From Desulfoferrobacter suflitae (GTDB taxonomy: Bacteria; Desulfobacterota; Syntrophobacteria; Syntrophobacterales; Syntrophobacteraceae): DNA of 64,000 bases. Shown here one piece after another: positions 49,458 to 59,424 of this stretch. The DNA is taken from positions 62,001 through 126,000 of the forward strand of contig NZ_JAIBKA010000009.1 in NCBI RefSeq assembly GCF_022603395.1. Direction: 5' to 3'. The notes beneath the pieces are model-generated. The model was not told the DNA's origin. It worked only from the letters and a program-made list of their open reading frames with translations, and did no database searches. Each line of letters starts with the position of its first letter. Within the stretch, counting starts at the first letter, position 1. The translations under genes were made by a program, and so were the position numbers.

Positions 49458-51248
49458 CTATTCTTTGTCAGCCGGTGCGGAATTGTTGGAAAGGGCTTCC
49501 AATTCTTCCTTGAGCAGCTCGCCAAGGTTGGATGTTGCTGCTTTGGCGGTATTCACATACTCTTCATAGTTGGATCGTTCTTCCTGATCATCGACCTTCT
49601 TAACCGAGAGCCCGATCTTGCGGTCTTTGGGTGAAATGTTGATCACTTTGGCAGTAATCGTATCACCCATCTTGTATTGGCCGACCGGGGACTTGATCTT
49701 TTCTTTGCTGATTTCCGAAACATGAACCAGGCCTTCGATGCCCTCTTCCAATTCCACAAACAGTCCGAAGTCGGTAACATTAGTGATGGGGCCGCTGATG
49801 ACGCTTCCCAGGGGATAACGATCGGGAATGGTCTCCCAGGGATCTTGCTCAAGCTGCTTGATACCCAAAGAAAAGCGCTCATTCTCTTTATCGATGTTCA
49901 AGACTATCGCCTGGACTTCCTGGGCCTTCTTAAAGACCTCCGAAGGGTGTTTGACGCGTTTTGTCCAGGAGATGTCGGAAATATGGACCAGCCCGTCGAT
50001 GCCCTCATCGATTCCGATAAACACGCCAAAGTCCGTGATGTTCTTGATCTTACCGGCGATCGTAGTGCCGATCGGATACTTTTCGGCGATCACATCCCAC
50101 GGATTGGGCTCGAGCTGCTTCATACCCAGAGAAATTCTCTTGTTGTCGGGATTGATGCTCAGCACGACGGCCTCGACTTCATCGCCCACGTTCAATATCT
50201 TGCTCGGATGGCGAATTTTTTTGGTCCAAGACATCTCGGAAACATGGATCAAGCCTTCCACGCCTTCTTCAATTTCGACGAACGCCCCATAGTCGGTCAG
50301 GCTCACGACGCGACCCCTGACTTGAGTGTTGACGGGGTATTTTTCTTCCGCATTGGTCCATGGATCGGGTACCAGCTGTTTGAGTCCCAGGGAAACGCGT
50401 TCGTTCTCGCGGTCAAAAGAGAGCACCATGACATTGATCTTGTCGCCTATCTGGAACATTTCCGATGGATGGCCGACGCGGCCCCAACTCATGTCGGTGA
50501 TATGCAACAGTCCGTCGATTCCTCCCAGATCCACAAAAACTCCGTAGTCGGTAATATTCTTTACCACTCCCTCCACAACCTTGGAATCTTCCAGGCTGGC
50601 AAGAGTCTCGGCTTTCATCTGTTCGCGTTCCTTTTCCAGCAGGACTCTGCGGGAGAGCACGACATTTCGACGTTTCTTATTGTATTTGAGGATCTTGAAG
50701 GGGTAGGTGTGATCGATCAGGGATTCCAGGTTGCGAACCGGCCTCAAGTCGACCTGGGAGCCTGGCAGGAATGCCTGAACGCCGATGTCCACGGCGAGGC
50801 CGCCCTTGACCTTGGAAATGACCTTGCCTTCGATGATACCGTCATCATTATAGATTCGGCTTATATCGTCCCAAACCTTGATCTTTGCCGCTTTTTCCTT
50901 CGACAGAAGGATGGTTCCCTCTTCGTCGTCGTGGAGTTCAAGCAGTACGTCCACTTCGTCGGATATGGCGGCTTGCACGTTGCCGCTTTCATCCTTGAAC
51001 TCGCGAACAGGGATCTGCCCTTCCGATTTATAACCAATATCCACCATGATGTAGTCATCGGTGATTTGCACGATGCGACCCCGGATGACCTCACCTTCCT
51101 GGATATTGCGGAAGCTCTGTTCATAAAGATCCTCGAGCGTTTCCATGTCCTCGATGTCACCGTCCAGCATGGGATCTTCCAAATTCATGTCGGTGAACAT
51201 TGGATCTTCTGTGTGGGTTTGTTTTGTTGAATCGTCGTTGTTAACCAT
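49458..51248 (-). CDS. rpsA: 30S ribosomal protein S1
   Basis: 596 residues with six S1 (OB-fold) repeats. Repeats 3-6 are near-identical in outline (VRGRVVSLTDYGAFVEIEEG, IAGKIKNITDFGVFIGIDEG, ISGPITNVTDFGLFVELEEG), each ending EGLIHVSEMSW or similar. The N-terminal acidic stretch and the first two divergent repeats bind the 30S subunit and the rest bind mRNA. The start ATG at 51248 (MVNNDDSTKQ) follows AAGGGGG by 11 bases. It lies 108 bases after cmk, a common bacterial pair. Confidence 0.97.
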   Translation of the reverse strand: MVNNDDSTKQTHTEDPMFTDMNLEDPMLDGDIEDMETLEDLYEQSFRNIQEGEVIRGRIVQITDDYIMVDIGYKSEGQIPVREFKDESGNVQAAISDEVDVLLELHDDEEGTILLSKEKAAKIKVWDDISRIYNDDGIIEGKVISKVKGGLAVDIGVQAFLPGSQVDLRPVRNLESLIDHTYPFKILKYNKKRRNVVLSRRVLLEKEREQMKAETLASLEDSKVVEGVVKNITDYGVFVDLGGIDGLLHITDMSWGRVGHPSEMFQIGDKINVMVLSFDRENERVSLGLKQLVPDPWTNAEEKYPVNTQVRGRVVSLTDYGAFVEIEEGVEGLIHVSEMSWTKKIRHPSKILNVGDEVEAVVLSINPDNKRISLGMKQLEPNPWDVIAEKYPIGTTIAGKIKNITDFGVFIGIDEGIDGLVHISDISWTKRVKHPSEVFKKAQEVQAIVLNIDKENERFSLGIKQLEQDPWETIPDRYPLGSVISGPITNVTDFGLFVELEEGIEGLVHVSEISKEKIKSPVGQYKMGDTITAKVINISPKDRKIGLSVKKVDDQEERSNYEEYVNTAKAATSNLGELLKEELEALSNNSAPADKE

Positions 51249-51356
51249 TGAGTCTAGTACCCCCTTGTCCAAATTTGGCGAGTCGCCACCTTAATAAACA
51301 ACAATTATACCTGAAATCGCGTCCGAATTCAATGTATATTTAGATCTTTTCAAACG

Positions 51357-52034
51357 TTATTGAGGCGCACCTGAGGTGCTTGCGGATCGTATGATTTCAA
51401 CCAGACGATCCACCACCTCGTCAATTCCCAACGCGGAAGTGTCCAGTAGAATCGCATCGGAGGCCGGTCGCAAAGGCGCCAATGACCTTTCCTGATCAGC
51501 CTGGTCGCGGGCTCGGATTTGCGCCTCCAAATCAGTGTAATCTACTTCGATATTCTTTGCTCGATATTCCAGGAAGCGGCGCCGGGCCCTCGTTGCCGGG
51601 TCGGCCGTGAGGTAGACTTTTACCGTTGCATCGGGGAACACCACCGTCGTCATATCCCTGCCCTCGGCAACTATATCTGCCGCGTTCGCCAGGCGCCTCT
51701 GCCACCTGGTCAAGTAGGCTCTAACCCATGGAATCTGCGAAATGCGGGACGCCCAGCCGGCCATCTCCGGTTGTCGCAGCTCGTCGCTCAGCTGCCGCGC
51801 TCCATGATAAATCACCAGGGAACCGTTTTCGATACCGAAATGAAGAGGCAGCCTGCTCAGTTGGTTGCTTACGTTCTCGGCAGCAGTCAGGGAATCACCC
51901 TGTTCGACCAGGCTCCATGCCACTGCACGATACATCGCACCGGTATCCAGGTAAGCAAACCCCAGCCTTTTCGCCGAAAGCCTGCATGCCGTACTCTTCC
52001 CCGCTCCGGCAGGACCATCAACCGCCACTACCAT
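51357..52034 (-). CDS. cmk: Cytidylate kinase
   Basis: 225 residues. P-loop [20 protein letters not shown], the [19 protein letters not shown] nucleotide-site block, [20 protein letters not shown], and the lid [20 protein letters not shown]. It phosphorylates CMP/dCMP using ATP. It is followed by rpsA, as in many bacteria. Confidence 0.96.
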   Translation of the reverse strand: MVVAVDGPAGAGKSTACRLSAKRLGFAYLDTGAMYRAVAWSLVEQGDSLTAAENVSNQLSRLPLHFGIENGSLVIYHGARQLSDELRQPEMAGWASRISQIPWVRAYLTRWQRRLANAADIVAEGRDMTTVVFPDATVKVYLTADPATRARRRFLEYRAKNIEVDYTDLEAQIRARDQADQERSLAPLRPASDAILLDTSALGIDEVVDRLVEIIRSASTSGAPQ

Positions 52035-52588
52035 GAGATATTCCTAACGCCATTTTCAGTCAATCTCCCAAATAGGCTGGTTGCCTTGGGAAAAAATTCC
52101 GTTGGGCCGCTTCCCTTGCCGACCACTGCGCTGCCACAATCTTGTGGCAGAGCCCCAAGCCAACCTTTTGTCGGTTTCCAAGGATTGGATGAAGCCGCAG
52201 CAGGCAAGAGGGATTCACTTAGCGGGTGTGCATAACTGGAGTCAATATGTGTCTGCATCGAAGGGCACAAACGACAGTAGCCTGCGATTATCAGCATGGT
52301 CGAGGCTTTTATAAAGAACTCACTGGTAAAAAGCAATGACTTTTAAGGAGGTGCTCGTTCTTTTGTAAAACCGCAGGGGGCTTAGCCGATCGTCTAAGCG
52401 GGAATGCAGGTCATATTGCGCACCATTCATGCAAAATATTGAATACGGTCGGTCGGGGTTTTACCCTTGTGTTGGCAAAGCGCGTATAATAATATTCAAT
52501 TTAAACTTTTAGCGAATGGAGATGTCCCCAGTCAAACAACCTTTTGTCGATATCGGATTATTCCATATCAGGATGAGGTCACTGCTAT
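52035..52588. other. Intergenic, about 550 bases
   Basis: Divergent region between cmk and rpoH. A minus-strand frame at 52028-52336 has no family features. TATAAT at 52485-52490 is a good -10 element for rpoH, but the -35 is only TTACCC (18-base spacer). The leader of about 90 bases before the rpoH ATG could hold an RNA-structure thermosensor, but I cannot show one. Confidence 0.4.
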
Positions 52589-53563
52589 ATGGCGCAAAAA
52601 AGTGAAGCAGGTGCCGCAAAGAAGGCGGGTTCCAAAAAAAACCAGCACAGCAGCAAAGTGAAGCCGAGTTCCGTGCCTTCCCCTGGGAAGGCTCACTCTG
52701 TAGTGTTGGATCCCTTTCGTCTCTATCTCGATGAGATCAAAAGATATCCATTGCTGAGTCGTGAAGAGGAGCGGGAGCTTGCTGTTCGCTATCGGGAAAA
52801 GAACGACCTCGATGCGGCCTACAAGCTGATCACGGCCAATCTTCGCCTGGTGGTCAAGATCGCCATGGATTTTCAACGGTACTGGATGCAGAACCTGATG
52901 GATCTGATTCAGGAAGGCAACGTCGGCCTGATGCAGGCGGTGAAGAAATTCGATCCTTACAGGGGCTACAAGTTTTCCTACTACGCATCGTTTTGGATCA
53001 AAGCCTACATTATCAAGTTCATCATGGACAACTGGAAGCTGGTCAAGATTGGCACAACTCAAGCCCAAAGGAAGCTTTTTTTCAACCTGCGCAAAGAAAA
53101 GGAACGGCTCGAGGCCCAAGGGATAGAGGCTTCCGCGAAACTGCTGAGCGACCGACTGGATGTCAAGGAATCCGAAATCGTCGAAATGGATCAGCGGCTC
53201 AACAGCTGGGAAATCTCCTTGGACAGCCCTTTGAAAGAAGATTCCGAAGACACTCACAAGTCATTCCTCCCCTCGGATGATCTGCCCGTAGACGACCAGA
53301 TTGCAGATCGAGAAGCGAAGAGCATCCTGCATGACAAATTGATGCTGTTCAGGAAGCAATTGAATGGAAAAGAGGCGGTGATTTTTGACAAGCGACTGCT
53401 GGCCGAAGATTCTATGACACTCCAAGAAATCGGAGACGAGTTCGGGATAAGCCGGGAGCGTGTGCGTCAGATCGAAAGCCGCCTCAAGAAAAAGCTGAAA
53501 AATTATCTGGAAGAACACATCGAGGATATCGAATTGTTGCAGGAAAGCATGGTCGATGTGTGA
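52589..53563 (+). CDS. rpoH: RNA polymerase sigma-32 factor (heat shock)
   Basis: 324 residues. Region 2 has LITANLRLVVKIAMDFQRYW, NLMDLIQEGNVGLMQAVKKF and YKFSYYASFWIKAYIIKFIM. The RpoH box is QRKLFFNLRKEKERL. Region 4 has the helix-turn-helix DSMTLQEIGDEFGISRERVR and QIESRLKKKLKNYL. The first ~40 residues are a basic, low-complexity leader not typical of E. coli RpoH. GAGG lies about 11 bases before the ATG. Confidence 0.95.
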   Translation: MAQKSEAGAAKKAGSKKNQHSSKVKPSSVPSPGKAHSVVLDPFRLYLDEIKRYPLLSREEERELAVRYREKNDLDAAYKLITANLRLVVKIAMDFQRYWMQNLMDLIQEGNVGLMQAVKKFDPYRGYKFSYYASFWIKAYIIKFIMDNWKLVKIGTTQAQRKLFFNLRKEKERLEAQGIEASAKLLSDRLDVKESEIVEMDQRLNSWEISLDSPLKEDSEDTHKSFLPSDDLPVDDQIADREAKSILHDKLMLFRKQLNGKEAVIFDKRLLAEDSMTLQEIGDEFGISRERVRQIESRLKKKLKNYLEEHIEDIELLQESMVDV

Positions 53564-53575
53564 GGAGGCAATGCT

Positions 53576-56242
53576 TCATTGCAGAGAAAAGTGCGGCGAC
53601 CTGAGGAAGCGGCTGATTTGCTTGCTGTAATGCTGGATCAGCAGGCGATTTCCCGCATCGACATATAGATCCTGGTCCTTTTCTTTTCCTTTGGTGCCGC
53701 CTATTTTCTTATCGATGACGCCTTTTTCGAGATAATACTTGAGAGCATTGGCGAAGATGATCTTGGAAACGGATTCGGGCCGTTCGATCAATTGCAGCTT
53801 GAGCGCCTTTTGCCCCGATCCCAAGACTTTCTTGATGAAATCCTTGTCGCTGTAGGATTTTTTCTGCAGGTACTTGAACGCCCGGAGCACCAGCCAGTAG
53901 CCTTCAAAATAATTGCGCAGCACGCTGCTGAAAGAATGGGCCACCCGCATGCCTTTATGCGTCAACAAATAGGGGTGATCTTCCTGGCCAATGGGATGCA
54001 ACCAACCCATCTCTTCAAATGCGTCGAGCACTCCCTCCACGAGGCTCTGGTCGGAAATTTCGCTGTCATAGACGAACTCGAACTTGAAAAAGTTCTTCAT
54101 GAACGCAACATCTTCCAAAATCTGCGAGAGACTGAATTGGAACGTCTGCTGGGCCAGGATGGACGTGGAAACATAAGCTGCGGGGAGGAAAAAATGGATG
54201 GCATTATTCTTGTAATACTCCAGGGTTAATCGCTTGCTGTCCTCCATGGTGTAAACTTCTTCTTCCAGGTCGTCGTCGGCATCCTTGAGTTTGCCGATGA
54301 TTTTGCTCCGTTCCAGATCCGCCAGCGTTTCCGCAACCACCACGGCATAGTTGCTGAGCGTGTTGGAAAATCTGATTTGATGGACCCCCAGATAGTCGTA
54401 GAATACTTTGCAGGTCTCCTTGAATTCGGCCAGGGAGATGCCGTGGCGGGGTGTGCTCAGGAGTGCGGTTGCCACTAAAGCATGCGGAGTCACCAGCGAA
54501 GCCTGGTTGATGCTGTTGATGATGCGATAGGAAAAATCGCGATACATGGCATGCCGTTCTTTGGGACGCAGCTTACCCATCTTCAGTTGAACCCGTTCGA
54601 GATAGCGCTGCAACGATATGGGTTCAGCGAACTGCACGTACACCCGACCGTAGCGTTTTTTCAAGAAGCGCCGCGCGCGGACCAGTTGGCCGATATTCTC
54701 GTCGACCTTGGCACCTCCCGAAACTTCCTTGAGATAGGATTCCTCCTCGGGTATGCGATCGTAGCAAATGGAGGTGGGCACAAACACCAAATCATCGCAG
54801 AAGCCCTCCTCTACCGCCTGTATCAGGATGGCCATGAGTCCCAGCTTGGGGAGTACCATTTTGCCCGTGCGGCTGCGCCCGCCCTCGATGAAGAACTCGA
54901 CATTATGGCCCAACTGCACCAGGGTCTTGACGTAAAGGGAAAATACTTCAGCATAGAACTTGATGCCCTTGAAGCTGCGGCGAATGAAAAACGCTCCACC
55001 GCGACGAAAAATCGGTCCCAGAGGCCAAAAGGAGAGGTTCTTTCCTGCCGCAACGAAGGGCGAATAGAGGTTGTTTCGGAACAGTATGTAGGAGAGGATC
55101 AGATAGTCGATGTGGCTCTTGTGACAAGGAATATAAACCAAAGTATTATGCCGGGCGGCGCGTTTGACTCGTTGCAGGCTTTCTACATCCACATCGATCC
55201 CGTCAAACAGGTTATTCCACATCCAGGTGAGGAATTTTTCCGCTATCTGGATCAACGTGTAATTATAATTGGCTGCGATTTCATCGAGATACTGATCGGC
55301 TTCCTTTCTGATCTTCCAAATTTCCTGCTGACTCGACTTGGCGCGCCGCTGCATCTGCGCTTCCAGCCTGGGGTGATGCAGGATGATCTCTTTAAGCTCC
55401 AGCTTGGTTTTGGGGCGCGGCCCGACAATGGCGCGTTTAATGACGGCGATGGAATCAATCAGCTCGCGCCGGAGCTGAAAAATCTGTTTGCGACGCTCGT
55501 GGGGTTTTTCCGAAATCTCCCCCAGCACTTCCTGCAAATTGAGGGCTTCGCCGGCTTCGAACGCGGCGCTCGAGTACCCGCGAAGAAAGGAAAAACATTT
55601 GCGAAGCGGCCCGGGTTGTTCCTTTTGGCCGAAAAAGATCTCACCAAACCCGCGTCTCTTGCGGCCCGGGTCACGGGTATAAAGCAGCACCAGAGGAACA
55701 ATGAAGATTGGTCTTGCGTGGGATTTCTGGATCTCTATCAAATGCTCCAGCGGGTCATGGCCGACCAAAACCGTACGCCGATAGTAGCCCTTTTCTCCCA
55801 GCAGGAAGAATAAACCGGTCTCTTGGTCTTCAATCTTCTTCCGGTAATGGCCGTCCGTGTACGGGTCCGGCCGTTTTCTGTTGCGCATGAAGTGGTACAG
55901 ATGATAGGCAAGAATCTTACACGCATACCATCGTGGCTGCCATAGATAGGGATGCATATCGAAAAGGAAGGAAGGTGCCGGCAAGCCCAGTTGGTAGAGT
56001 CGTAGGTTGAGGTAAACAAAGTCCAGATGGGATCGGTACTCGAAAGCGTATACGATATGACCTTTTTTTGACAATTCTTCCAGCTGGTGCTGCTGATCAT
56101 CCGGCATGGAAGTCTTGGTGATCATCTTTTCAAACCAGCTTCTCAAAAGAAAAGATGGCCGCTTATCCACTGAAAACCCGTAAGGATCTTGCTTAACCGT
56201 GAGTCCCACCGGGCGCTTTGTTTTCAACCACCATTTTTTCAT
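53576..56242 (-). CDS. PlsB-like glycerol-3-phosphate acyltransferase with two acyltransferase-like halves
   Basis: 888 residues. The second half has the canonical motif I CHKSHIDYLILS (HX4D), then FFIRRSFKGIKFYAEVFSLY, the motif III block EFFIEGGRSRTGKMVLPKLG, and FVPTSICYDRIPEEESYLKE, all as in PlsB. The N-terminal half carries a related but weaker block, FEYRSHLDFVYLNLRLYQLG, and a region IFIVPLVLLYTRDPG, suggesting a degenerate duplicate domain. PlsB makes lysophosphatidic acid from glycerol-3-phosphate and acyl-CoA/ACP at the membrane. The overall length matches large PlsB forms. Only the second half keeps all motifs. Convergent with rpoH at 12 bases. Confidence 0.85.
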   Translation of the reverse strand: MKKWWLKTKRPVGLTVKQDPYGFSVDKRPSFLLRSWFEKMITKTSMPDDQQHQLEELSKKGHIVYAFEYRSHLDFVYLNLRLYQLGLPAPSFLFDMHPYLWQPRWYACKILAYHLYHFMRNRKRPDPYTDGHYRKKIEDQETGLFFLLGEKGYYRRTVLVGHDPLEHLIEIQKSHARPIFIVPLVLLYTRDPGRKRRGFGEIFFGQKEQPGPLRKCFSFLRGYSSAAFEAGEALNLQEVLGEISEKPHERRKQIFQLRRELIDSIAVIKRAIVGPRPKTKLELKEIILHHPRLEAQMQRRAKSSQQEIWKIRKEADQYLDEIAANYNYTLIQIAEKFLTWMWNNLFDGIDVDVESLQRVKRAARHNTLVYIPCHKSHIDYLILSYILFRNNLYSPFVAAGKNLSFWPLGPIFRRGGAFFIRRSFKGIKFYAEVFSLYVKTLVQLGHNVEFFIEGGRSRTGKMVLPKLGLMAILIQAVEEGFCDDLVFVPTSICYDRIPEEESYLKEVSGGAKVDENIGQLVRARRFLKKRYGRVYVQFAEPISLQRYLERVQLKMGKLRPKERHAMYRDFSYRIINSINQASLVTPHALVATALLSTPRHGISLAEFKETCKVFYDYLGVHQIRFSNTLSNYAVVVAETLADLERSKIIGKLKDADDDLEEEVYTMEDSKRLTLEYYKNNAIHFFLPAAYVSTSILAQQTFQFSLSQILEDVAFMKNFFKFEFVYDSEISDQSLVEGVLDAFEEMGWLHPIGQEDHPYLLTHKGMRVAHSFSSVLRNYFEGYWLVLRAFKYLQKKSYSDKDFIKKVLGSGQKALKLQLIERPESVSKIIFANALKYYLEKGVIDKKIGGTKGKEKDQDLYVDAGNRLLIQHYSKQISRFLRSPHFSLQ

Positions 56243-56490
56243 AAAAGTTTGTTACCCTCTGAGGCTGCTCCAAGTCAGCGATGTAAAATGAAAGAAAAAG
56301 TACGTTAACAAAAATAGCCGGACAAGAGCAAACTTTTTTCTGAACGGCGTTCACGTTGCCTCGGGCGTTGGGATGTAATATCATGAAACCGTTATGTAAA
56401 TCCTGCGCATCCTGGAGCCTTGAAACGATTATGCTGCTGATTCATCGACGCGTCACCAATGCGGGCGGAAGGTCGGATGGGTAAGGCACG

Positions 56491-58212
56491 ATGTTGACTG
56501 AGTTGGTTATCCACAATTTGGCTGTCATCAGGCACCTGGAGGTCTCCTTTGGGACCGGTTTGAATATTCTCTCGGGCGAGACCGGTGCCGGCAAATCAAT
56601 TCTCGTTGGTGCTGTGAACCTCATTCTGGGCAGTCGCGCGTCGCAGGAATTGATCCGTACGGGAGCCAATGAAGCGGCGGTCGAGGCAGTCTTTCAGGTT
56701 CCGGCCAAGGATGCTCTGGTGCAATATTTGAGTGACCTGGGGCAGGATTTTACCGGGGAACTGGTCGTGCTGAGGACCGTCAGCCGCACCGGTCGCAGTC
56801 GGGTATTCGTGAACGATCAGTTGGTCACGCTCCAGCAGTTTCAACCCATGGCCAAGTTCCTGGCTTCCATTTCCGGGCAACACGAGCATCAGTCGCTCCT
56901 CAACCCGGAATTGCATCTGGGACTGCTGGATGCTTTCGGCAGCTTGGAGCCGATGGTGCAACAGGTGGCCGAGGTCTATGAGCAATGGTCGGAGGTCGCA
57001 GGAGAATTGACCCGGCTGAGGCGATCCAAAAAAGAGAGAGCGGATCAGGCGGATTGGTTTCGTTTTCAACTCCAGGAACTGGAAGCCGCAGAGCTGCACG
57101 AAGGAGAAGACGAGGCCTTGGAGCAGGAAGTAAACGTGCTGAAGCATGCCGCAACGCTCCATGACGCTGCACAAGATTCGCACCAGACCCTGTATGCCGG
57201 GCGTGATGCCATTCTGGGGCGCTTTGCGGAACTCGAGCGGAATCTGCATGTGCTTGTCGGGATTGATTCCAGGCAAAGCTTTCTGCTCACCCATTTGGAG
57301 CAGGCGCGCATTCACCTTGAAGAGCTGTCCCATTGCCTGCAGAGTTATGCTTCCAGTATTTCCTTTGAGCCGCACAGGCTTGAAGCGGCCCAGGAGCGGC
57401 TGGCGCTTTTGCAGAAACTGGGGAAAAAATACGGCGGCAGCGTGGCACGGATGATTCGGCGGCGGGATGAGCTGCGCCAGGCTCTTACGGAAGATGAGCA
57501 ATGGGATTTGGTCGAAAATGATCTGAGGAGACGCAAGGAGCTTCTCGAGGGAGCGTACCTCGAAAAGGCTGCAGCGCTGTCGGCTCAGAGGAGAGAGGCG
57601 GCATTGCTGTTGGGAAAAGCGGTGGAAGATGTTTTAGCGTTGCTTGACATGCATCAAGCCAGTTTTTCCGTCGCCTTTGACGACGATAAACAGGAGAAGG
57701 AGAAAGAGAGTCGGCGTTTTTCTCCTGCCGGCATGGATCGCTTGCAGTTTTTACTCTCGGCGAATCCCGGAGAAGAGCTCAAGCCGTTGGCCAAAATAGC
57801 ATCCGGTGGGGAGCTCTCGCGAATTCTCCTTGCCTTGAAAAGTCTGCTGAGTCGTCAGGGAGAAGCTGAAACGCTCATTTTCGACGAAGTGGACGCGGGC
57901 ATTGGCGGGCGTACTGCGGAACTGGTCGGCCGACAGCTGCAGCACCTGGCCGAAAAGCACCAGGTGATCTGCATCACCCACTTGCCGCAAATTGCATGCT
58001 ACGGGGAATATCACTACCGAGTCGCCAAACAGACTCACAAGGAAGAAACCACCACCAGCATTACCCCGCTATCGGGTGAAGCGCGGATAGAAGAATTGGC
58101 CCGTATGCTCGGGGGGATATCGGTTTCCGATAAAACCCGCGCTCAGGCTATGGAATTCTTGCAGCGAGCGCACCGGCAAAGCAGGGAGCCGGCGGAGCCG
58201 AACCGGACTTAG
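56491..58212 (+). CDS. recN: DNA repair protein RecN
   Basis: 573 residues. N-terminal ABC/SMC-type Walker A ILSGETGAGKSILVGAVNLI and SISGQHEHQSLLNPELHLGL. A central coiled coil spans about 150-380. C-terminal signature ASGGELSRILLALKSLLSRQ and Walker B TLIFDEVDAGIGGRTAELVG, with D-loop/H-loop VICITHLPQIACYGEYHYRV. RecN aids double-strand-break repair. The start at 56491 fits the family (TELVIHNLAVIRHLEVSF). Confidence 0.97.
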   Translation: MLTELVIHNLAVIRHLEVSFGTGLNILSGETGAGKSILVGAVNLILGSRASQELIRTGANEAAVEAVFQVPAKDALVQYLSDLGQDFTGELVVLRTVSRTGRSRVFVNDQLVTLQQFQPMAKFLASISGQHEHQSLLNPELHLGLLDAFGSLEPMVQQVAEVYEQWSEVAGELTRLRRSKKERADQADWFRFQLQELEAAELHEGEDEALEQEVNVLKHAATLHDAAQDSHQTLYAGRDAILGRFAELERNLHVLVGIDSRQSFLLTHLEQARIHLEELSHCLQSYASSISFEPHRLEAAQERLALLQKLGKKYGGSVARMIRRRDELRQALTEDEQWDLVENDLRRRKELLEGAYLEKAAALSAQRREAALLLGKAVEDVLALLDMHQASFSVAFDDDKQEKEKESRRFSPAGMDRLQFLLSANPGEELKPLAKIASGGELSRILLALKSLLSRQGEAETLIFDEVDAGIGGRTAELVGRQLQHLAEKHQVICITHLPQIACYGEYHYRVAKQTHKEETTTSITPLSGEARIEELARMLGGISVSDKTRAQAMEFLQRAHRQSREPAEPNRT

Positions 58213-58289
58213 GAGCCTGCTGCCGGGGGGAGTGCCCGCCTGCGCCGGCATGACCACAGGGGGGGCCAAACCAATTCCGGCACAGGCGG
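58213..58289. repeat. Likely copy of a dispersed intergenic palindromic repeat
   Basis: GTGCCCGCCTGCGCCGGCAT at 58232-58251 carries the hallmark of intergenic repeats that decode as VMPAQAG on the other strand and occur in many proteobacterial genomes. Only one copy is seen in this window, so the assignment rests on recognition of the motif. Confidence 0.4.
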
Positions 58290-59081
58290 CTAAATTAATC
58301 CCCGGTCTGCCAAATCCGCCAGAATTTCGTGAATATCCAATCCAGCCTGGCGAAATCCTTCCAGCCCATACACCATATTCGCTTCCAAAACATAGTACCG
58401 GTCCTCAAAATGGCAGACATCCAGTCCAACTTCTCCAAAGCCGCAGCGGATCGCAACATCCCCGGCAAATTTCAAGGCATCGTCGGGAATGTCATCGTAG
58501 CAGATACGCGCACCTTGAGACACATTGTTGCGAAAGTTGTCGGCTGCCTGGATCCGCCAATAACTATGGACCACTTGCCCGGCAACGATGACCACCCTGA
58601 GGTCCCGGTCGATCGGCAGATACTGCTGCACATATGCCGGCCGATGGTCGTGCAAATAGTCCCTCAGTTGATGCTCCCTGTTGATCAGCCACACTCCCCG
58701 GCCCTGAGATGATCCGACGGGAGTTTTGGCAACAAAGGGCAGGGGGAAGTCCTCGAGAATTCGTCGCATGCGGTTTCGACCGTAGTATAAACGGGTGCGC
58801 GGGTGATTGATGCCGAGTAACTGAAACACGGCGGTCTGACGAATTTTGTTCCCCATGAGTGAATAGAAATTAGAGGGGAAGACACTCTTGCCGATGGATT
58901 CGAACAGATCCTCGTAGAGCGTGCTCGGGTAGTAAACAACCGCAGCGTTTCGCAGTGCATCTTTCCGCACGGCGGGATAATCTTGCCAGTTGGGCAAAGT
59001 GCCGAGGCAGTGAAAAGAGCGGCTCGAACGTAATCGCTTCCCCAGAGATATGCGTTTGTCATTGATTGTCATGATGGACAT
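58290..59081 (-). CDS. ATP-grasp protein (RimK-like)
   Basis: 263 residues. The ATP-grasp fold is seen in KTPVGSSQGRGVWLINREHQ (ATP-binding loop), AYVQQYLPIDRDLRVVIVAG, and EVGLDVCHFEDRYYVLEANM (metal-binding Glu-x-Asn). This is the RimK/LysX-type ligase pattern, which joins an amino acid or acid to an acceptor carboxyl. The partner substrate is unknown. The ATG at 59081 or 59072 can start it. The frame extends to a TTG at 59108. It is convergent with recN. Confidence 0.85.
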   Translation of the reverse strand: MSIMTINDKRISLGKRLRSSRSFHCLGTLPNWQDYPAVRKDALRNAAVVYYPSTLYEDLFESIGKSVFPSNFYSLMGNKIRQTAVFQLLGINHPRTRLYYGRNRMRRILEDFPLPFVAKTPVGSSQGRGVWLINREHQLRDYLHDHRPAYVQQYLPIDRDLRVVIVAGQVVHSYWRIQAADNFRNNVSQGARICYDDIPDDALKFAGDVAIRCGFGEVGLDVCHFEDRYYVLEANMVYGLEGFRQAGLDIHEILADLADRGLI

Positions 59082-59317
59082 TCTAATGCGAAGGCGAGGC
59101 AGAGACAATGGGTCTTTGCCTCGCCTGCTTTACGGCATTGCGGGGTACTGCTGCGGCGGCGCCAGGAATCCAGGGCAACGCATGCCTGCCGGGTGGCGGG
59201 GTTCACCGGCAGGACGAGCGGAGGACAGGCCAATTTTCGGACGGCCTTTTGAGCGGTTGACTGGGCAGTACGTGGATTGACCAGGGAAGATGTTTTGCCG
59301 ATCGAGCTCTTCATGGG

Positions 59318-59359
59318 TTGACAAAGGGTTTGTATTTTCTATAATGACCACCTGGTCAT
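59318..59359 (+). promoter_or_regulatory. Promoter with overlapping palindromic operator, tetR-mqn genes
   Basis: TTGACA (59318-59323), a 16-base spacer and TATAAT (59340-59345) make a consensus promoter. ATGACC ACCT GGTCAT (59344-59359) is a perfect 6-base inverted repeat that starts inside the -10 and covers the transcription start. A dimeric repressor bound there would block polymerase. The TetR-type protein encoded just downstream is the likely binder (autoregulation). Confidence 0.7.
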
Positions 59360-59424
59360 TTCCGGCTTACAATGGACAGCTTTTAAAGTTTTCCTGGCTT
59401 GTATCATGTGGCAGGTATGCTCGG

